A stretch of DNA of 64,000 nt, from contig NZ_CAJYGK010000034.1 in the NCBI RefSeq assembly GCF_913773725.1, forward strand, positions 1-64,000, read 5' to 3'. Shown here piece by piece: positions 7,612-16,832 of this stretch. Below the pieces are notes generated by a model. It was not told the origin of the DNA. It was given only the letters and a program-made list of their open reading frames with translations, and did no database searches. Positions within the stretch are counted from its first letter, which is position 1; the number at the start of each line of letters is the position of its first letter. The DNA is from an uncultured Aquabacterium sp. (GTDB lineage: Bacteria; Pseudomonadota; Gammaproteobacteria; Burkholderiales; Burkholderiaceae_C). The position numbers and the translations under genes were made by a program.

Positions 7612-8861
7612 ACCTGCCTGTCCAGACCCTGACCCTTGGCACCCCCCTGTCACCGTCGGCCGTGCGCGTCATGCTGCTGGGCTCGGGTGAGCTCGGCAAG
7701 GAGGTGCTGATCGCCCTGCAGCGCCTGGGCGTCGAAACCATCGCTGTCGACCGCTACGACCACGCACCGGGCCAGCAGGTGGCCCACCACCGCCGGACCA
7801 TCACCATGAGCGACCCGGACCAGCTGCGCGCCCTGATTGAAGCGGAGCAACCCGACCTCGTCGTGCCGGAAATCGAGGCCATCGCCACCCCGGTACTGGA
7901 AGAGCTCGAAGCGGCAGGCGTGGTGCGCGTGATTCCCACCGCCCGCGCGGCCCGCCTCACGATGGACCGGGAGGGCATCCGCCGCCTGGCCGCCGAAACC
8001 CTCGGCCTGCCCACCAGCCCCTATCGTTTCTGCGACTCGCTGGCAGCGCTGCAGGCCGCCATCGACGGCCGGGATGGCGAGCCCCCCATCGGCTACCCCT
8101 GCATCGTGAAGCCGGTGATGAGCTCGTCCGGCAAGGGCCAGAGCAAGATCGATGGCCCGGCCGACGTGCAGGCCGCGTGGGACCACGCCATGGCCGGCGG
8201 CCGCGTCAGCCATGGCCGGGTCATCGTCGAAGGCTTCATCGATTTCGACTACGAAATCACGCAACTCACCGTGCGCGCCGCAGGCCGCGGAGCCCAGCTC
8301 GGCGAGGCCCTGACCCACTTCTGCGAGCCCATCGGCCACAAGCAGGTCAGCGGCGATTACGTCGAGAGCTGGCAGCCGCAGCCGATGTCGCCCGTGGCGC
8401 TGCAACGCGCCCGCGAGATCGCCAAGGCCGTGACCGACAACCTTGGCGGCCAGGGCCTGTTCGGGGTCGAGCTCTTCGTCAAGGGTGACATGGTGTGGTT
8501 CAGCGAGGTCAGCCCCCGCCCGCACGACACCGGCCTCGTCACGCTGAGCACGCAGGTGCAAAGCGAGTTCGAGCTTCACGCGCGCGCCATCCTCGGCCTG
8601 CCCGTGGACACCAGCCTGCGTCAGGCGGGTGCGTCGGCCGTGATCTACGGCGGCGTGGACGCGCAGGACGTGGTGTTCGACGGGGTGGCTCAGGCATTGA
8701 GCGAGCCGGGCACCGATCTGCGTCTGTTCGGCAAGCCGGAGAGCTTCGTCAAGCGGCGCCTGGGCGTGGCGCTGGCCACCGACGCCGACATCGAAGCGGC
8801 CCGCGCCAAGGCGCTGCGGGCTGCAGCGTGCGTGCGCCCACGCGTGCCGGACGCGGGCTGA
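7608..8861 (+). CDS. purT: Formate-dependent GAR transformylase (phosphoribosylglycinamide formyltransferase 2)
   Basis: The enzyme uses formate and ATP to formylate glycinamide ribonucleotide in de novo purine synthesis, replacing the folate-dependent PurN step. The track ORF starts in the kinase; the real start is ATG 7608 ([22 protein letters not shown]), giving 417 residues. ATP-grasp features: [13 protein letters not shown] at the N-domain, [15 protein letters not shown] (ATP-binding loop), [16 protein letters not shown], and the Mg-binding [14 protein letters not shown]. Coupling to a two-component system by ATGA is unusual and suggests that signalling affects formate or purine metabolism. 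Confidence 0.95.
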   Translation: MNLPVQTLTLGTPLSPSAVRVMLLGSGELGKEVLIALQRLGVETIAVDRYDHAPGQQVAHHRRTITMSDPDQLRALIEAEQPDLVVPEIEAIATPVLEELEAAGVVRVIPTARAARLTMDREGIRRLAAETLGLPTSPYRFCDSLAALQAAIDGRDGEPPIGYPCIVKPVMSSSGKGQSKIDGPADVQAAWDHAMAGGRVSHGRVIVEGFIDFDYEITQLTVRAAGRGAQLGEALTHFCEPIGHKQVSGDYVESWQPQPMSPVALQRAREIAKAVTDNLGGQGLFGVELFVKGDMVWFSEVSPRPHDTGLVTLSTQVQSEFELHARAILGLPVDTSLRQAGASAVIYGGVDAQDVVFDGVAQALSEPGTDLRLFGKPESFVKRRLGVALATDADIEAARAKALRAAACVRPRVPDAG

Positions 8862-8882
8862 ACGGCCCTCGCCTGCTGGCGC

Positions 8883-9662
8883 TCAGCCCGCCGGCTCGGC
8901 CGGTGGGGCCGCGGGCAGGGGCCGCGGATGCAGGCCCGGGTCGATCTGCCCGGCACGCTGCACCAGCCCAGGCAGATCCAGGATTTCGATCTCGGCGTAA
9001 TGCAGGGCCACCACCTGCTCCCGCTCCAGCGCACGCAACGCCTTGTTGACCGTCTGGCGTGACACCCCCAGCATGCTGGCCAGGTACTCCTGAGGCAGAC
9101 GCAGGCGGCGACGCGGCTCGGTCTGCGTCGACTGGCCGAACCCGGTCGAGAAGAACAGGAGCCGGCGCGCCAGCACCTGGTGCAGCGGCAGGGTCGCATT
9201 GTCTTCCATGGCCGTGAGCATCAGCCGCACCTTGCCGCACGCGAGCCGGGCAATGTCGCGCCAGCAGGCCGGGTGTTCATCCAGCCAGGCCTCGATCAGC
9301 GGCCGGGGCACCATCAGCACCATGCTGTCCATGTCGGCGATGGCATGCAGGCTGCGCGGCTGCCGGTCGATCAGGGCGATCTCGCCAAACCAGTGATAGG
9401 GCTCGACATACAGCGTGAGGCGCATGGTGCCGTCGCGCGGGTGGGTGGAGCCGACCTTCAAGGCCCCGGCCAGCACACAGCACAAGCCATCGTTCGGGTC
9501 GCCGCGCTTGAACAGCGGATCGCCGGCCCTCAGCGTCACCACCCGCGCCCGCTCCACGAGCGCCTCCTGCAACGCCTCCGGGCAACTGGCAAACCACACG
9601 TGGGTTCGCAGCGCAGGCAACAAGGTGGTCGGGTGCGGCGTGGAACGGGGGCTCATGGACAT
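8883..9662 (-). CDS. Crp/Fnr-family transcriptional regulator
   Basis: 259 residues. A cyclic-nucleotide-binding-type beta roll (~25-140, with FKRGDPNDGLCCVLAGALKV and WFGEIALIDRQPRS) is followed by a dimer helix and a winged helix (LPQEYLASMLGVSRQTVNKALRALEREQVV, ~195-225). There is no N-terminal Fnr-type cysteine cluster, so oxygen sensing by an Fe-S cluster is unlikely; the arginine of the RQPRS segment sits where cNMP ligands bind, but the ligand is unknown. It is divergent from higA, sharing a repeat-rich intergenic region. Confidence 0.88.
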   Translation of the reverse strand: MSMSPRSTPHPTTLLPALRTHVWFASCPEALQEALVERARVVTLRAGDPLFKRGDPNDGLCCVLAGALKVGSTHPRDGTMRLTLYVEPYHWFGEIALIDRQPRSLHAIADMDSMVLMVPRPLIEAWLDEHPACWRDIARLACGKVRLMLTAMEDNATLPLHQVLARRLLFFSTGFGQSTQTEPRRRLRLPQEYLASMLGVSRQTVNKALRALEREQVVALHYAEIEILDLPGLVQRAGQIDPGLHPRPLPAAPPAEPAG

Positions 9663-9697
9663 CCGATGACGAAAATCGCCAAACGGCTAACGTTGGG

Positions 9698-9765
9698 GAC
9701 AATCTCACGACAATCCCCCGTAATGGTTAGATGCAACGCATCTAATTGTCGAGCGATTGACAATC
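9698..9765. promoter_or_regulatory. Operator-like cluster between the Crp/Fnr gene and higA
   Basis: The region holds a perfect 19-base palindrome TTAGATGC-AAC-GCATCTAA (9727-9745), an overlapping inverted repeat ATTGTC-N8-GACAAT (9745-9764), and three direct copies of GACAATC at 9698, 9709 and 9759. Its AT-richness and position in the divergent promoter suggest operators for HigA and/or the Crp-type regulator. Confidence 0.55.
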
Positions 9766-9821
9766 TGATTGGGGTAAACCACATACGATGAATGAAGTAT
9801 CCCCTAAATCCCATCACGACC

Positions 9822-10139
9822 ATGACTCCCTCCCAAGCTGTGCACCCAGGCGCCATCCTCCGCTCCAAGTTCATGGCCCCGCACGGGCTGTCGGCCAGTG
9901 GTCTGGCCATCCGTCTGCACGTGCCGGCGCCGCGCGTGAACGACATCGTTCGGGAGCGTCGTGGCATCAGCCCGGACTCTGCGCTGCGCCTGGCCCGCTT
10001 CTTCGGGACCACGCCGCAGTACTGGATGGACCTGCAGACGGCCTATGACCTGCGTGTGGCCGAGCAGGCCGCCGGCGATCAGATCCGCCGCGAGGTCGCC
10101 CCGGTGCAGGACGCACGGGTGCTGGCCGACGCCGCCTGA
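9822..10139 (+). CDS. higA: HigA-family antitoxin-type regulator (orphan)
   Basis: 105 residues from ATG 9822; a start at 9792 would add ten residues atypical of the family. It is a Cro/C1-type helix-turn-helix protein with the HigA pattern: HPGAILRSKFMAPHGLS, then LHVPAPRVNDIVRERRGISPDSALRLARFFGTTPQYWMDLQ. HigA proteins normally follow a HigB RNase toxin gene and repress the operon. Here the 160 bases upstream are too short for HigB and carry palindromes, and downstream is convergent amn, so this copy has no partner in sight. It probably acts as a stand-alone repressor. Confidence 0.87.
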   Translation: MTPSQAVHPGAILRSKFMAPHGLSASGLAIRLHVPAPRVNDIVRERRGISPDSALRLARFFGTTPQYWMDLQTAYDLRVAEQAAGDQIRREVAPVQDARVLADAA

Positions 10140-10160
10140 ACCTAACCTTTTCAGGTTAAC

Positions 10161-10183
10161 CGCCCACCCTCCCCGGGTGGGCG
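10161..10183. terminator. Hairpin between convergent higA and amn
   Basis: CGCCCACCC-TCCC-GGGTGGGCG-type stem lies between the two convergent stop codons. It lacks a U-run on either strand, so termination strength is uncertain. An AACCT/AGGTT pair precedes it. Confidence 0.5.
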
Positions 10184-10188
10184 AGGCC

Positions 10189-11685
10189 TCACTGGAAGGC
10201 CACCTCGGCGAAGCTCCGCAGCTTGCGGCTGTGCAGCTGCCCGGCCCGGTCGCCGCGCAGGCGCTCGATGGCGCGCAAGCCGATGCGCAGATGCTGGTCG
10301 ACGCGCTCGCGGTAAAACTGGTTGGCCATGCCCGGCAGCTTCAGTTCACCGTGCAGCGGCTTGTCGCTCACGCACAGCAAGGTGCCGTAGGGCACCCGGA
10401 ACCGGAAGCCATTGGCCGCGATGGTCGCGCTCTCCATGTCCAGCGCCACGGCGCGGCTCTGACTGAAACGCCGCTCGGGCTCGCGCTGCGGCAACAGCTC
10501 CCAGTTGCGGTTGTCGGTCGAGGCCACCGTGCCCGTGCGCATGATGCGCTTGAGCTCGTAGCCGTGCAGCTGCGTCACGTCCGCCACAGCGCCTTCCAGC
10601 GCCAGCTGGATCTCGGCCAGCGGCGGAATGGGCACCCACAACGGCAGGTCCTCGTCGAGCACGTGGTCCTCGCGCACATAGCCATGGGCCAGCACGTAAT
10701 CGCCCAGCTGCTGTGAATTGCGCAGGCCCGCGCAGTGGCCCAGCATGATCCATGCGTGCGGGCGCAACACCGCAATGTGGTCGGTGATGGTCTTGGCATT
10801 GGCCGGCCCCACCCCGATGTTGACCATGGTGACGCCGCTGCGGTCCTTGCGGATCAGGTGGTAGGCGGGCATCTGCGGCAGGCGCGGTGGCACCGCCCCC
10901 AGCGCATCCCCCGGCTCGATCGCCTGCCCCACCCGGCGCGTCACCACGTTGCCGGGCTCGACGAAGGCGATGCAATCGTCGTCGTCCCGCGGGTTGGCGG
11001 GATCGGGGGCACGCCGCATCAGCTCATGCCCCATGCGCACGAATTCGTCGATGTAGAACTGGTAGTTCGTGAACAGCACGAAGTTCTGGAAGTGCGACGG
11101 CGAGGTGCCGGTGTAGTGGCGCAGCCGATGCAGCGAGTAGTCGACGCGCGGCGCCGTGAACAGCGACAGCGGCCGCGCCCCTCCGCGCGTTTCATAGGTG
11201 CCATTGGCAATGCCGTCATCCATCGACGCCAGATCGGGCAGGTCGAACAGGTCCCGCAGCAGCAGGCGGCGTTCGGGGCTCAGGCTGCCTTCAAGGTGCT
11301 GGTGCTCGTCCAGGCTGAAGTGCACCGGGATCGCGTCGCCGCCCAACCCCACCTCGATGGGCACGCCATGGTTGTCCAGCAACAGCTGGAACTGCTCGCG
11401 GTAGTAGTTGGCGAACAGATCAGGGCGGGTCACCGTGGTTTCGTACGTGCCCGGTCCGGCCACGAAGCCGTAAGACAGGCGCGAGTCGGCGCGGGCGACG
11501 GTGTCGGTGTGCACGCGCACGAAGGGGTACTTGGCGCGGATGTGGTGCCGGATCGTGTCGCCGGCCACGAAGCGCTGCAGCGAATCACGCAGGTACTGGA
11601 TCTGCGAGTCGTAGAGCTGGGTGACGTGGCGCAGGGCGGCGTCGGCGTTGTCGAAGCGCTGGGTGGGGAACTTGGGGGCGGCCAT
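10189..11685 (-). CDS. amn: AMP nucleosidase
   Basis: Cleaves AMP to adenine and ribose 5-phosphate, regulating intracellular AMP. The product is 498 residues from ATG 11685 (MAAPKFPTQRFDNADAAL), similar to the E. coli enzyme (484); the track start adds 22 residues. Features are an N-terminal regulatory domain (to ~180) and a C-terminal phosphorylase-like domain with MVNIGVGPANAKTITDHIAVLRPHAWIMLGHCAGL and DMESATIAANGFRFRVPYGTLLCVSDKPLHGE, containing the ribose-binding Met-Glu-Ser and the catalytic Asp. It stands alone, convergent with higA. Confidence 0.94.
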   Translation of the reverse strand: MAAPKFPTQRFDNADAALRHVTQLYDSQIQYLRDSLQRFVAGDTIRHHIRAKYPFVRVHTDTVARADSRLSYGFVAGPGTYETTVTRPDLFANYYREQFQLLLDNHGVPIEVGLGGDAIPVHFSLDEHQHLEGSLSPERRLLLRDLFDLPDLASMDDGIANGTYETRGGARPLSLFTAPRVDYSLHRLRHYTGTSPSHFQNFVLFTNYQFYIDEFVRMGHELMRRAPDPANPRDDDDCIAFVEPGNVVTRRVGQAIEPGDALGAVPPRLPQMPAYHLIRKDRSGVTMVNIGVGPANAKTITDHIAVLRPHAWIMLGHCAGLRNSQQLGDYVLAHGYVREDHVLDEDLPLWVPIPPLAEIQLALEGAVADVTQLHGYELKRIMRTGTVASTDNRNWELLPQREPERRFSQSRAVALDMESATIAANGFRFRVPYGTLLCVSDKPLHGELKLPGMANQFYRERVDQHLRIGLRAIERLRGDRAGQLHSRKLRSFAEVAFQ

Positions 11686-11886
11686 GAGGGAAACCGGATG
11701 AGGTCCACTGTCGCGATGCGTCCCATTGTGCGCGTGCAATCCCCACCCCATGTGTGACCAGGGCCGCGCCGCGTGGGCGGTGTCGCCCTGCGTCGACAGG
11801 CGCCCCCCACAAGGGCGGAAAGGCTTGATCGCCGCCGCCGGCCGCGTGACACTGGTCGATGTGCCCGGGCGTGGCCCTGAACCCGC

Positions 11887-12330
11887 TCAGGGTGCGGCGG
11901 GGGTGTCGCCTGCGGTGTCTGCTGCCTCGGTCACGAACGCGATGCGGCTCAACCCCGCCTGCTGCAGCAGGCCGATGAGCTCGGCCACCTGCCCATACGG
12001 CACAACCTTGTCTGCGCGCAACTGCACCTCGGTGTCCGGCTTCTGCTCGGCCTGGGCCCGGGCCTGCTGGCGCAGGGCCTCTTTGGACACCACCGCGTCA
12101 TCCAGGTGCAGCAGCCCATCGGCTGTCAGGGCCACCGTGAAGGTCAGGGGCGCTGGCTCGGCGCTGGGCGCAGGGGCCTTCGGCAGGTCGAGCTTGAGCC
12201 GGGAGGTCATCAGCGGCGCGGTCAGCATGAAAATGATGAGCAGCACCAGCATCACGTCGATCAACGGCGTCATGTTGATGTCGCTCATGGGCTGGCTGCC
12301 CTGAGGACGCTCGAGTCGACCGAATGCCAT
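11887..12330 (-). CDS. exbD: Biopolymer transport protein ExbD/TolR family
   Basis: 147 residues, with the standard short cytoplasmic N-terminus, one transmembrane helix (MTPLIDVMLVLLIIFMLTAPLM) carrying the essential Asp, and a periplasmic domain ending in VPYGQVAELIGLLQQAGLSRIAFVT. With ExbB it uses the proton gradient to energise TonB or TolA. It lies 21 bases after exbB. No tonB or tolA follows here, so whether the pair serves the TonB receptors at 21-30 kb or the Tol system is undecided. Confidence 0.93.
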   Translation of the reverse strand: MAFGRLERPQGSQPMSDINMTPLIDVMLVLLIIFMLTAPLMTSRLKLDLPKAPAPSAEPAPLTFTVALTADGLLHLDDAVVSKEALRQQARAQAEQKPDTEVQLRADKVVPYGQVAELIGLLQQAGLSRIAFVTEAADTAGDTPAAP

Positions 12331-12351
12331 GGGGCCGGGCTCCGTGCGCGG

Positions 12352-13005
12352 TCAGTCCGCGTCGCCGGCCAGCAAGGCCTCGCGCAGGTCGTGCGCAAAG
12401 CCCTCGAGGTCGGCCTCGCAGGCCGACACATACTTGCCGAACAGGTTGTAGGCCAGCACGGCCGGAATGGCCACCGCCAGGCCCGCTGCGGTCATGATGA
12501 GGGCCTCGCCCACGGGGCCAGCCACCTTGTCGATGCTCACCGAGCCTTCGCTGCTGATGCCCATCATCGCGTGGTAGATGCCCCAGACGGTGCCGAACAG
12601 CCCCACGAATGGCGCCACCGCGCCGACCGAGGCCAGCAGCACCTGCCCGGCCTGCAGGCGTGCCAGCACGGCGTGCAGGGCATCGCGCAGGCGCCGGGTC
12701 AGCTGCGCGCTGCGGTCGGCGCGCCCCTCGAGGGAGGCACCATCCACGGGTTCGCTGACCGAGTCGACCAGCGTCAGCAGGAGCGCTTCACGGTCCACCG
12801 TGCGCAAGGCGGTACGGGCCTGCTGCAGGTCGGACGCCTTCCAGAACACCCGGGCGCCTGCGGCCAGGTCCCGGCGCGCGCGGCTGAGCAGCCAGCCCTT
12901 CCAGAAGATCACGACCCAGGCACTGATCGACATCAGCAACAGCATGAGGGCCACAGCCTTGCCGACCGCATCGCCCTGTTCCCAGAAGTGGGTCCAGCCG
13001 TTCAT
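12352..13005 (-). CDS. exbB: MotA/TolQ/ExbB proton channel protein
   Basis: 217 residues with three transmembrane segments: one near residues 15-40, and two at the C-terminal channel region (LLASVGAVAPFVGLFGTVWGIYHAMM and GEALIMTAAGLAVAIPAVLAYN). These match the conserved ExbB/TolQ proton-channel core. It pairs with the adjacent ExbD in an inner-membrane motor. It starts with ATG 13005 and follows dapB closely in the same direction. Confidence 0.93.
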   Translation of the reverse strand: MNGWTHFWEQGDAVGKAVALMLLLMSISAWVVIFWKGWLLSRARRDLAAGARVFWKASDLQQARTALRTVDREALLLTLVDSVSEPVDGASLEGRADRSAQLTRRLRDALHAVLARLQAGQVLLASVGAVAPFVGLFGTVWGIYHAMMGISSEGSVSIDKVAGPVGEALIMTAAGLAVAIPAVLAYNLFGKYVSACEADLEGFAHDLREALLAGDAD

Positions 13006-13039
13006 GTGCCCTGCCCCTGTTGGATCGCCCGGTTCACGG

Positions 13040-13855
13040 TCACTTCAGACCGAGCACGTCGTCCATGCCGAACAGGCCATGCGGCTGCTGGGCCAGGAAG
13101 CGCACGGCCCGGAGGCTGCCCTGAGCATAGGTGGCGCGGCTGGAGGACTTGTGGGTGATCTCGATGCGCTCACCGATGCCGGCAAACAGCACGGTGTGGT
13201 CGCCCACAACGTCGCCCCCGCGAATGGTGGCAAAGCCGATGGTGCTCGGGTCGCGCTCGCCGGTGACGCCTTCGCGACCGTACACGGCACATTCCTTCAG
13301 GTCTCGGCCCACGGCCTCGGCCACCACTTCGCCCATCTTCAGGGCGGTGCCGCTGGGGGCATCGACCTTGTGACGGTGATGGGCCTCGATGATCTCGATG
13401 TCGTAACCTTCCTTCAGCGCCTTGGCCGCCTGGGCCAGCAGCTTGAAGACGACATTGACGCCCACGGCCATGTTGGGGGCCATCACGATGGCGATGTCTC
13501 GGGCGGCATCCTCGATCTCGGCCTTCTGCTCGTCGGTGAAGCCGGTGGTGCCGATGACCATCTTGACGCCCAGCTCACGGCACACGCGCAGGTGGGCCAT
13601 CGTTCCCTCGGGGCGGGTGAAGTCGATCAGGAAGCCGGCGTCCTTCAGGCCCTGATGCAGGTCGGCGGTGATGGCCACACCGCTGGTCTGTCCGAGGAAG
13701 GCGGTGGCATCGGCGCCCACGGCCGGGCTGGCCGCGATGTCGAGCGCGCCCGCCAGGCGGGCGTCCGGGGCGGCCTGGACGGCCTCGACCAGCATGCGGC
13801 CCATGCGGCCAGAGGCTCCGGCGATGGCGATCGGGTGAGTGGCGGTGGTGCTCAT
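13040..13855 (-). CDS. dapB: 4-hydroxy-tetrahydrodipicolinate reductase
   Basis: DapB reduces hydroxy-tetrahydrodipicolinate with NAD(P)H in lysine and meso-diaminopimelate synthesis. The start at ATG 13855 ([19 protein letters not shown]) gives 271 residues, the normal size; the track start is 17 residues too early. Rossmann motif GASGRMGR at ~11, [11 protein letters not shown], and the catalytic block [23 protein letters not shown] are all present. bamE-dapB order behind divergent fur is typical for Burkholderiales. Confidence 0.96.
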   Translation of the reverse strand: MSTTATHPIAIAGASGRMGRMLVEAVQAAPDARLAGALDIAASPAVGADATAFLGQTSGVAITADLHQGLKDAGFLIDFTRPEGTMAHLRVCRELGVKMVIGTTGFTDEQKAEIEDAARDIAIVMAPNMAVGVNVVFKLLAQAAKALKEGYDIEIIEAHHRHKVDAPSGTALKMGEVVAEAVGRDLKECAVYGREGVTGERDPSTIGFATIRGGDVVGDHTVLFAGIGERIEITHKSSSRATYAQGSLRAVRFLAQQPHGLFGMDDVLGLK

Positions 13856-13945
13856 GCGGATAAGGAGTCGGTCAGAGGGCACACCCGGCCGGGCTGCCAC
13901 GGTCAACGGAAAGAAGGTTCGCGGGAACGGGCGCAGCCCGCCGCG

Positions 13946-14488
13946 TCAGGGACGACCGCCTTCCAGCGGCGGGTAGTCACGCACAGCGCCCTGGGGCTGT
14001 TTGCGCGGTGCGGTCTCGGTCTTGGGCGGCGCGGGCAGCGCATCGACCTGCTGCGGCGTCAGGTTGGGGGCCGCCGTGCGGGTCACCGGCTTGTCGATCG
14101 ACGCCACGAAATCCCGCTCGGACGGCAAGGGCTCGGTCTCGAAGTGGTCCACCACATCGTTCTTGAAGAACACCGTCACGGCACGACGCTGGTCCGGCAC
14201 GCCCTGGCGGCGGATGGTGAACACGTAATCCCAGCGGTCCGCGTGGAACGGGTCCATCAGCAGTGGCGTACCCAGGATCTCGCGAACCTGCATGCGCCCC
14301 AGCCCGGGCTGAACCTGCGCGATGATCTCCTGGGTCACCACATTGCCCTGCACGATGTCGATGCGATAGGGCTCGAGCAGGCCGAACAGGGTCTCGGGCT
14401 TGCTGAGGGAGACCGTGCTCGAGCAGGCCGAAAGCAGCGCCAGCGGCACCAGGGCCAGCAGGGCGCGACGGGGAAGAGGCAGCGTCAT
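13946..14488 (-). CDS. bamE: Outer-membrane assembly lipoprotein BamE
   Basis: 180 residues from ATG 14488. A lipoprotein signal with lipobox LLSAC places the mature N-terminus at Cys. The SmpA/OmlA fold follows: VVTQEIIAQVQPGLGRMQVREILGTPLLMDPFHADRWDYVF. BamE supports the BAM complex that inserts outer-membrane proteins. A low-complexity tail (TPQQVDALPAPPKTETAPRK) extends beyond the usual domain. It is divergent from fur with 124 bases between. Confidence 0.93.
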   Translation of the reverse strand: MTLPLPRRALLALVPLALLSACSSTVSLSKPETLFGLLEPYRIDIVQGNVVTQEIIAQVQPGLGRMQVREILGTPLLMDPFHADRWDYVFTIRRQGVPDQRRAVTVFFKNDVVDHFETEPLPSERDFVASIDKPVTRTAAPNLTPQQVDALPAPPKTETAPRKQPQGAVRDYPPLEGGRP

Positions 14489-14612
14489 GGGTGCGGTCGT
14501 CACAGTCAGGGTGGCTCGACAAGGCCTCACGCCGGCACGGGTGGGAGGCAAGTCGATATCATTGGGATTCTAGCGGGGGCGGAGACCGCCTGCCTGCGAC
14601 CTGGAGACCACC

Positions 14613-15050
14613 ATGAACCACGCCGAAGAACTCAAAAGCAACGGGCTGAAGGCCACGCTGCCCCGCATCAAGATCCTGGAGGTGTTCCAGCAGACTGCCC
14701 ACCGTCACATGACGGCCGAAGACGTGTACAAGGTGCTGCTGTCCGAAGGTTCGGACATCGGCCTGGCCACCGTCTACCGGGTGCTGATGCAGTTCGAGCA
14801 GGCCGGTATCCTGTCGCGCAATCACTTCGAGGCCGGCAAGGCCGTGTTCGAACTGAACGAAGGCAAGCATCACGACCATCTGGTGTGCGTGAACTGCGGG
14901 CGGGTGGAAGAGTTCTTTGACCCCGAGATCGAACGACGCCAGCAGGAAATCGCAGCGGAACGGGGCTACAAGCTCCACGATCACGCGCTGTCGCTGTACA
15001 TCGAGTGCAACCGTCCGGACTGCACAGGCAAGGGCAGCGGCCCGCGTTGA
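14613..15050 (+). CDS. fur: Ferric uptake regulator Fur
   Basis: 145 residues. Fur dimers with Fe2+ bind GATAATGATAATCATTATC-like boxes and repress iron acquisition. Visible: N-terminal winged helix (GLKATLPRIKILEVFQQ, DIGLATVYRVLMQFEQAGI), the metal-binding KHHDHLVCVNCGRVEEFFD and the C-terminal CNRPDC. It is the likely regulator of the Fur boxes at 23.97, 25.32, 27.23 and 27.49 kb. I see no clear Fur box in its own 124-base upstream region. Confidence 0.97.
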   Translation: MNHAEELKSNGLKATLPRIKILEVFQQTAHRHMTAEDVYKVLLSEGSDIGLATVYRVLMQFEQAGILSRNHFEAGKAVFELNEGKHHDHLVCVNCGRVEEFFDPEIERRQQEIAAERGYKLHDHALSLYIECNRPDCTGKGSGPR

Positions 15051-15074
15051 GGCCGCGGCTCTCGACGGGGCGGC

Positions 15075-16040
15075 TCAGAAGCTGCCGCCGCGCTCCATCG
15101 CGCGCTGGTGACGCTCGATGAATTCCTTGTAGGTGTCGATGCCACGCAGCTGCAGCACGGTGTTGCGCACCGCGGCCTCGACCAGCACCGCCAGGTTGCG
15201 GCCGGCGTCCACCGCGATCACCGCCTTGCGGATGGCCACGCCCATCACCTCTTCATAGAGGGGCTCATAAGGCAGGCGCTCGAACTCGCGCTCCATGGTT
15301 TCCTTGCGGACCAGGTGCACGATGAGCTTGAGCCGCATCTTGCGGCGCACGGCCGTCTCACCAAAGATGGCCTTGATGTCGAGCAGGCCGATGCCGCGCA
15401 CTTCCAGCAGGTTCTGCAACAGCTCGGGACAGCGCCCCTCGACGGCCGTGCGCGAGACGCGGTAGAGGTCGACCGCGTCGTCGGCCACCAGCCCGTGACC
15501 CCGCGAAATCAGTTCGAGCCCCAGTTCGCTCTTGCCCAGACCGGACTCGCCGGTGAGCAGGACGCCCAGGCCCAGGATGTCCATGAAAACGCCGTGACGC
15601 GTGATGCGTTCGGCAAAGTGCTGCGTCAGGTAGTTGCGCAGCACGTCGATCACGTGACCGGCCGGCTCGCGGGTGACGAACAGCGGAATGCCGGCACGGC
15701 CGCACATCGCGACCAGCTTGTCAGAGGGCGTTTCGCCATCGGCCACGACGACCACCGGCGGCTCCAGGGTCACGATGCGCTGGATGCGCCGCTCCTGGTC
15801 TTCCGGAGTGGAGTTCGTGAAATAGGCCGTTTCGCGGCGCCCCACGATCTGCACCCGATAGGGGTGGATGTAATTGAGGTAGCCCACCAGATCCGCAGCG
15901 GACTGCGCGGCGTGGACAGCCTCTTCGTCGAAGCGGCGCTCAGGGTGCGCGTGGCCCGCGATCCATTCCCAGCGCAGGGAGGTGCGGTTGGCCTCGAACA
16001 GGGTTTCCGCACTGATGACGGCAATGTCTTTGACGCTCAC
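15075..16040 (-). CDS. hprK: HPr kinase/phosphorylase
   Basis: 321 residues. Bifunctional enzyme that phosphorylates and dephosphorylates HPr on serine. The Walker A motif [28 protein letters not shown] (~155-180) and the K3/C-terminal signature [28 protein letters not shown] are clear. It sits behind ptsN, forming the nitrogen-PTS-type cluster hpf-ptsN-hprK common in betaproteobacteria, where HprK probably links carbon/nitrogen PTS activity to cell physiology. Confidence 0.95.
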   Translation of the reverse strand: MSVKDIAVISAETLFEANRTSLRWEWIAGHAHPERRFDEEAVHAAQSAADLVGYLNYIHPYRVQIVGRRETAYFTNSTPEDQERRIQRIVTLEPPVVVVADGETPSDKLVAMCGRAGIPLFVTREPAGHVIDVLRNYLTQHFAERITRHGVFMDILGLGVLLTGESGLGKSELGLELISRGHGLVADDAVDLYRVSRTAVEGRCPELLQNLLEVRGIGLLDIKAIFGETAVRRKMRLKLIVHLVRKETMEREFERLPYEPLYEEVMGVAIRKAVIAVDAGRNLAVLVEAAVRNTVLQLRGIDTYKEFIERHQRAMERGGSF

Positions 16041-16099
16041 AGGATCGCAAATGCCTTCAGTTCTGTGTCACGCCATGATGCCCGATGAATGCGCAGCGG

Positions 16100-16570
16100 T
16101 CAGGCCACGGACTTCAGGGGCTGCCAACGCTCGATCAGGCCATGAACCTCGGCGGCACTGGTCTCGGTCTTGAGGCGCTCGCGCAGTTCTCGGTCGGAGA
16201 GCAGCTCGGCGATCTCGGAGAGGATCTCGAGGTGGCGCTGCGTGGCAGCCTCGGGCACGAGCAGGAAGATCAGCAGGTTGACGGGTTCGTCGTCCGGCGC
16301 ATCGAAGGGAATGGGCTGGCTCAGGCGGATGACGGCGGCCAGCGGGTTCTTCAAACCCTTGATGCGGCCGTGCGGGATGGCCACGCCATGGCCCAGGCCC
16401 GTCGAACCCAGGCGCTCGCGCGCGAACAGGTTGTCCGTGACCGTGGCCCGCGCGATCGCGTTCTGGTTCTCGAACAGCAGTCCGGCTTGTTCGAAGACGC
16501 GCTTCTTGCTGCTGGCGTCGACGTCCACCAGCACCTGGCCGGGGGTAAGGATGGCTGCGAGACGGTTCAT
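16100..16570 (-). CDS. ptsN: Nitrogen-regulatory PTS enzyme IIA
   Basis: 156 residues from ATG 16570 (MNRLAAILTPGQVLVDVDASS). The track's earlier start adds a Pro/Ser-rich piece outside the fold. The phospho-accepting His lies in STGLGHGVAIPHGRIKGLKNP. EIIA-Ntr regulates potassium transport, stress sigma factors and nitrogen responses rather than sugar uptake. It is followed by hprK 59 bases downstream. Confidence 0.94.
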   Translation of the reverse strand: MNRLAAILTPGQVLVDVDASSKKRVFEQAGLLFENQNAIARATVTDNLFARERLGSTGLGHGVAIPHGRIKGLKNPLAAVIRLSQPIPFDAPDDEPVNLLIFLLVPEAATQRHLEILSEIAELLSDRELRERLKTETSAAEVHGLIERWQPLKSVA

Positions 16571-16765
16571 CTTGATGCTGGCGGGGGGCGACGACCGGGG
16601 GGCCTTGGCTCCGCTTCCGGGGACGGATGAGGGGCGGATTATAGGGAATCGACAGACCGACACGGTACCGTCAAATTCCATCGATGTGCGGGATTCTGCA
16701 TCTGCTGCTGCACTGCAGCAAGCAAAAAATCACACAAGCAGAGCCTCGCGCGAGCCGCGCCCATG

Positions 16766-16787
16766 AAAAACGGCCCCGAAGGGCCGT
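16766..16787 (-). terminator. Rho-independent terminator after hpf
   Basis: Minus strand: ACGGCCC-TTCG-GGGCCGT with a UUCG tetraloop, then TTTTT. It lies between hpf and ptsN, so ptsN-hprK needs its own promoter or read-through. Confidence 0.85.
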
Positions 16788-16832
16788 CGTTGCTCGACCG
16801 GCGTGCCAGGGTCAGGCACGCCATGCCGGCGC

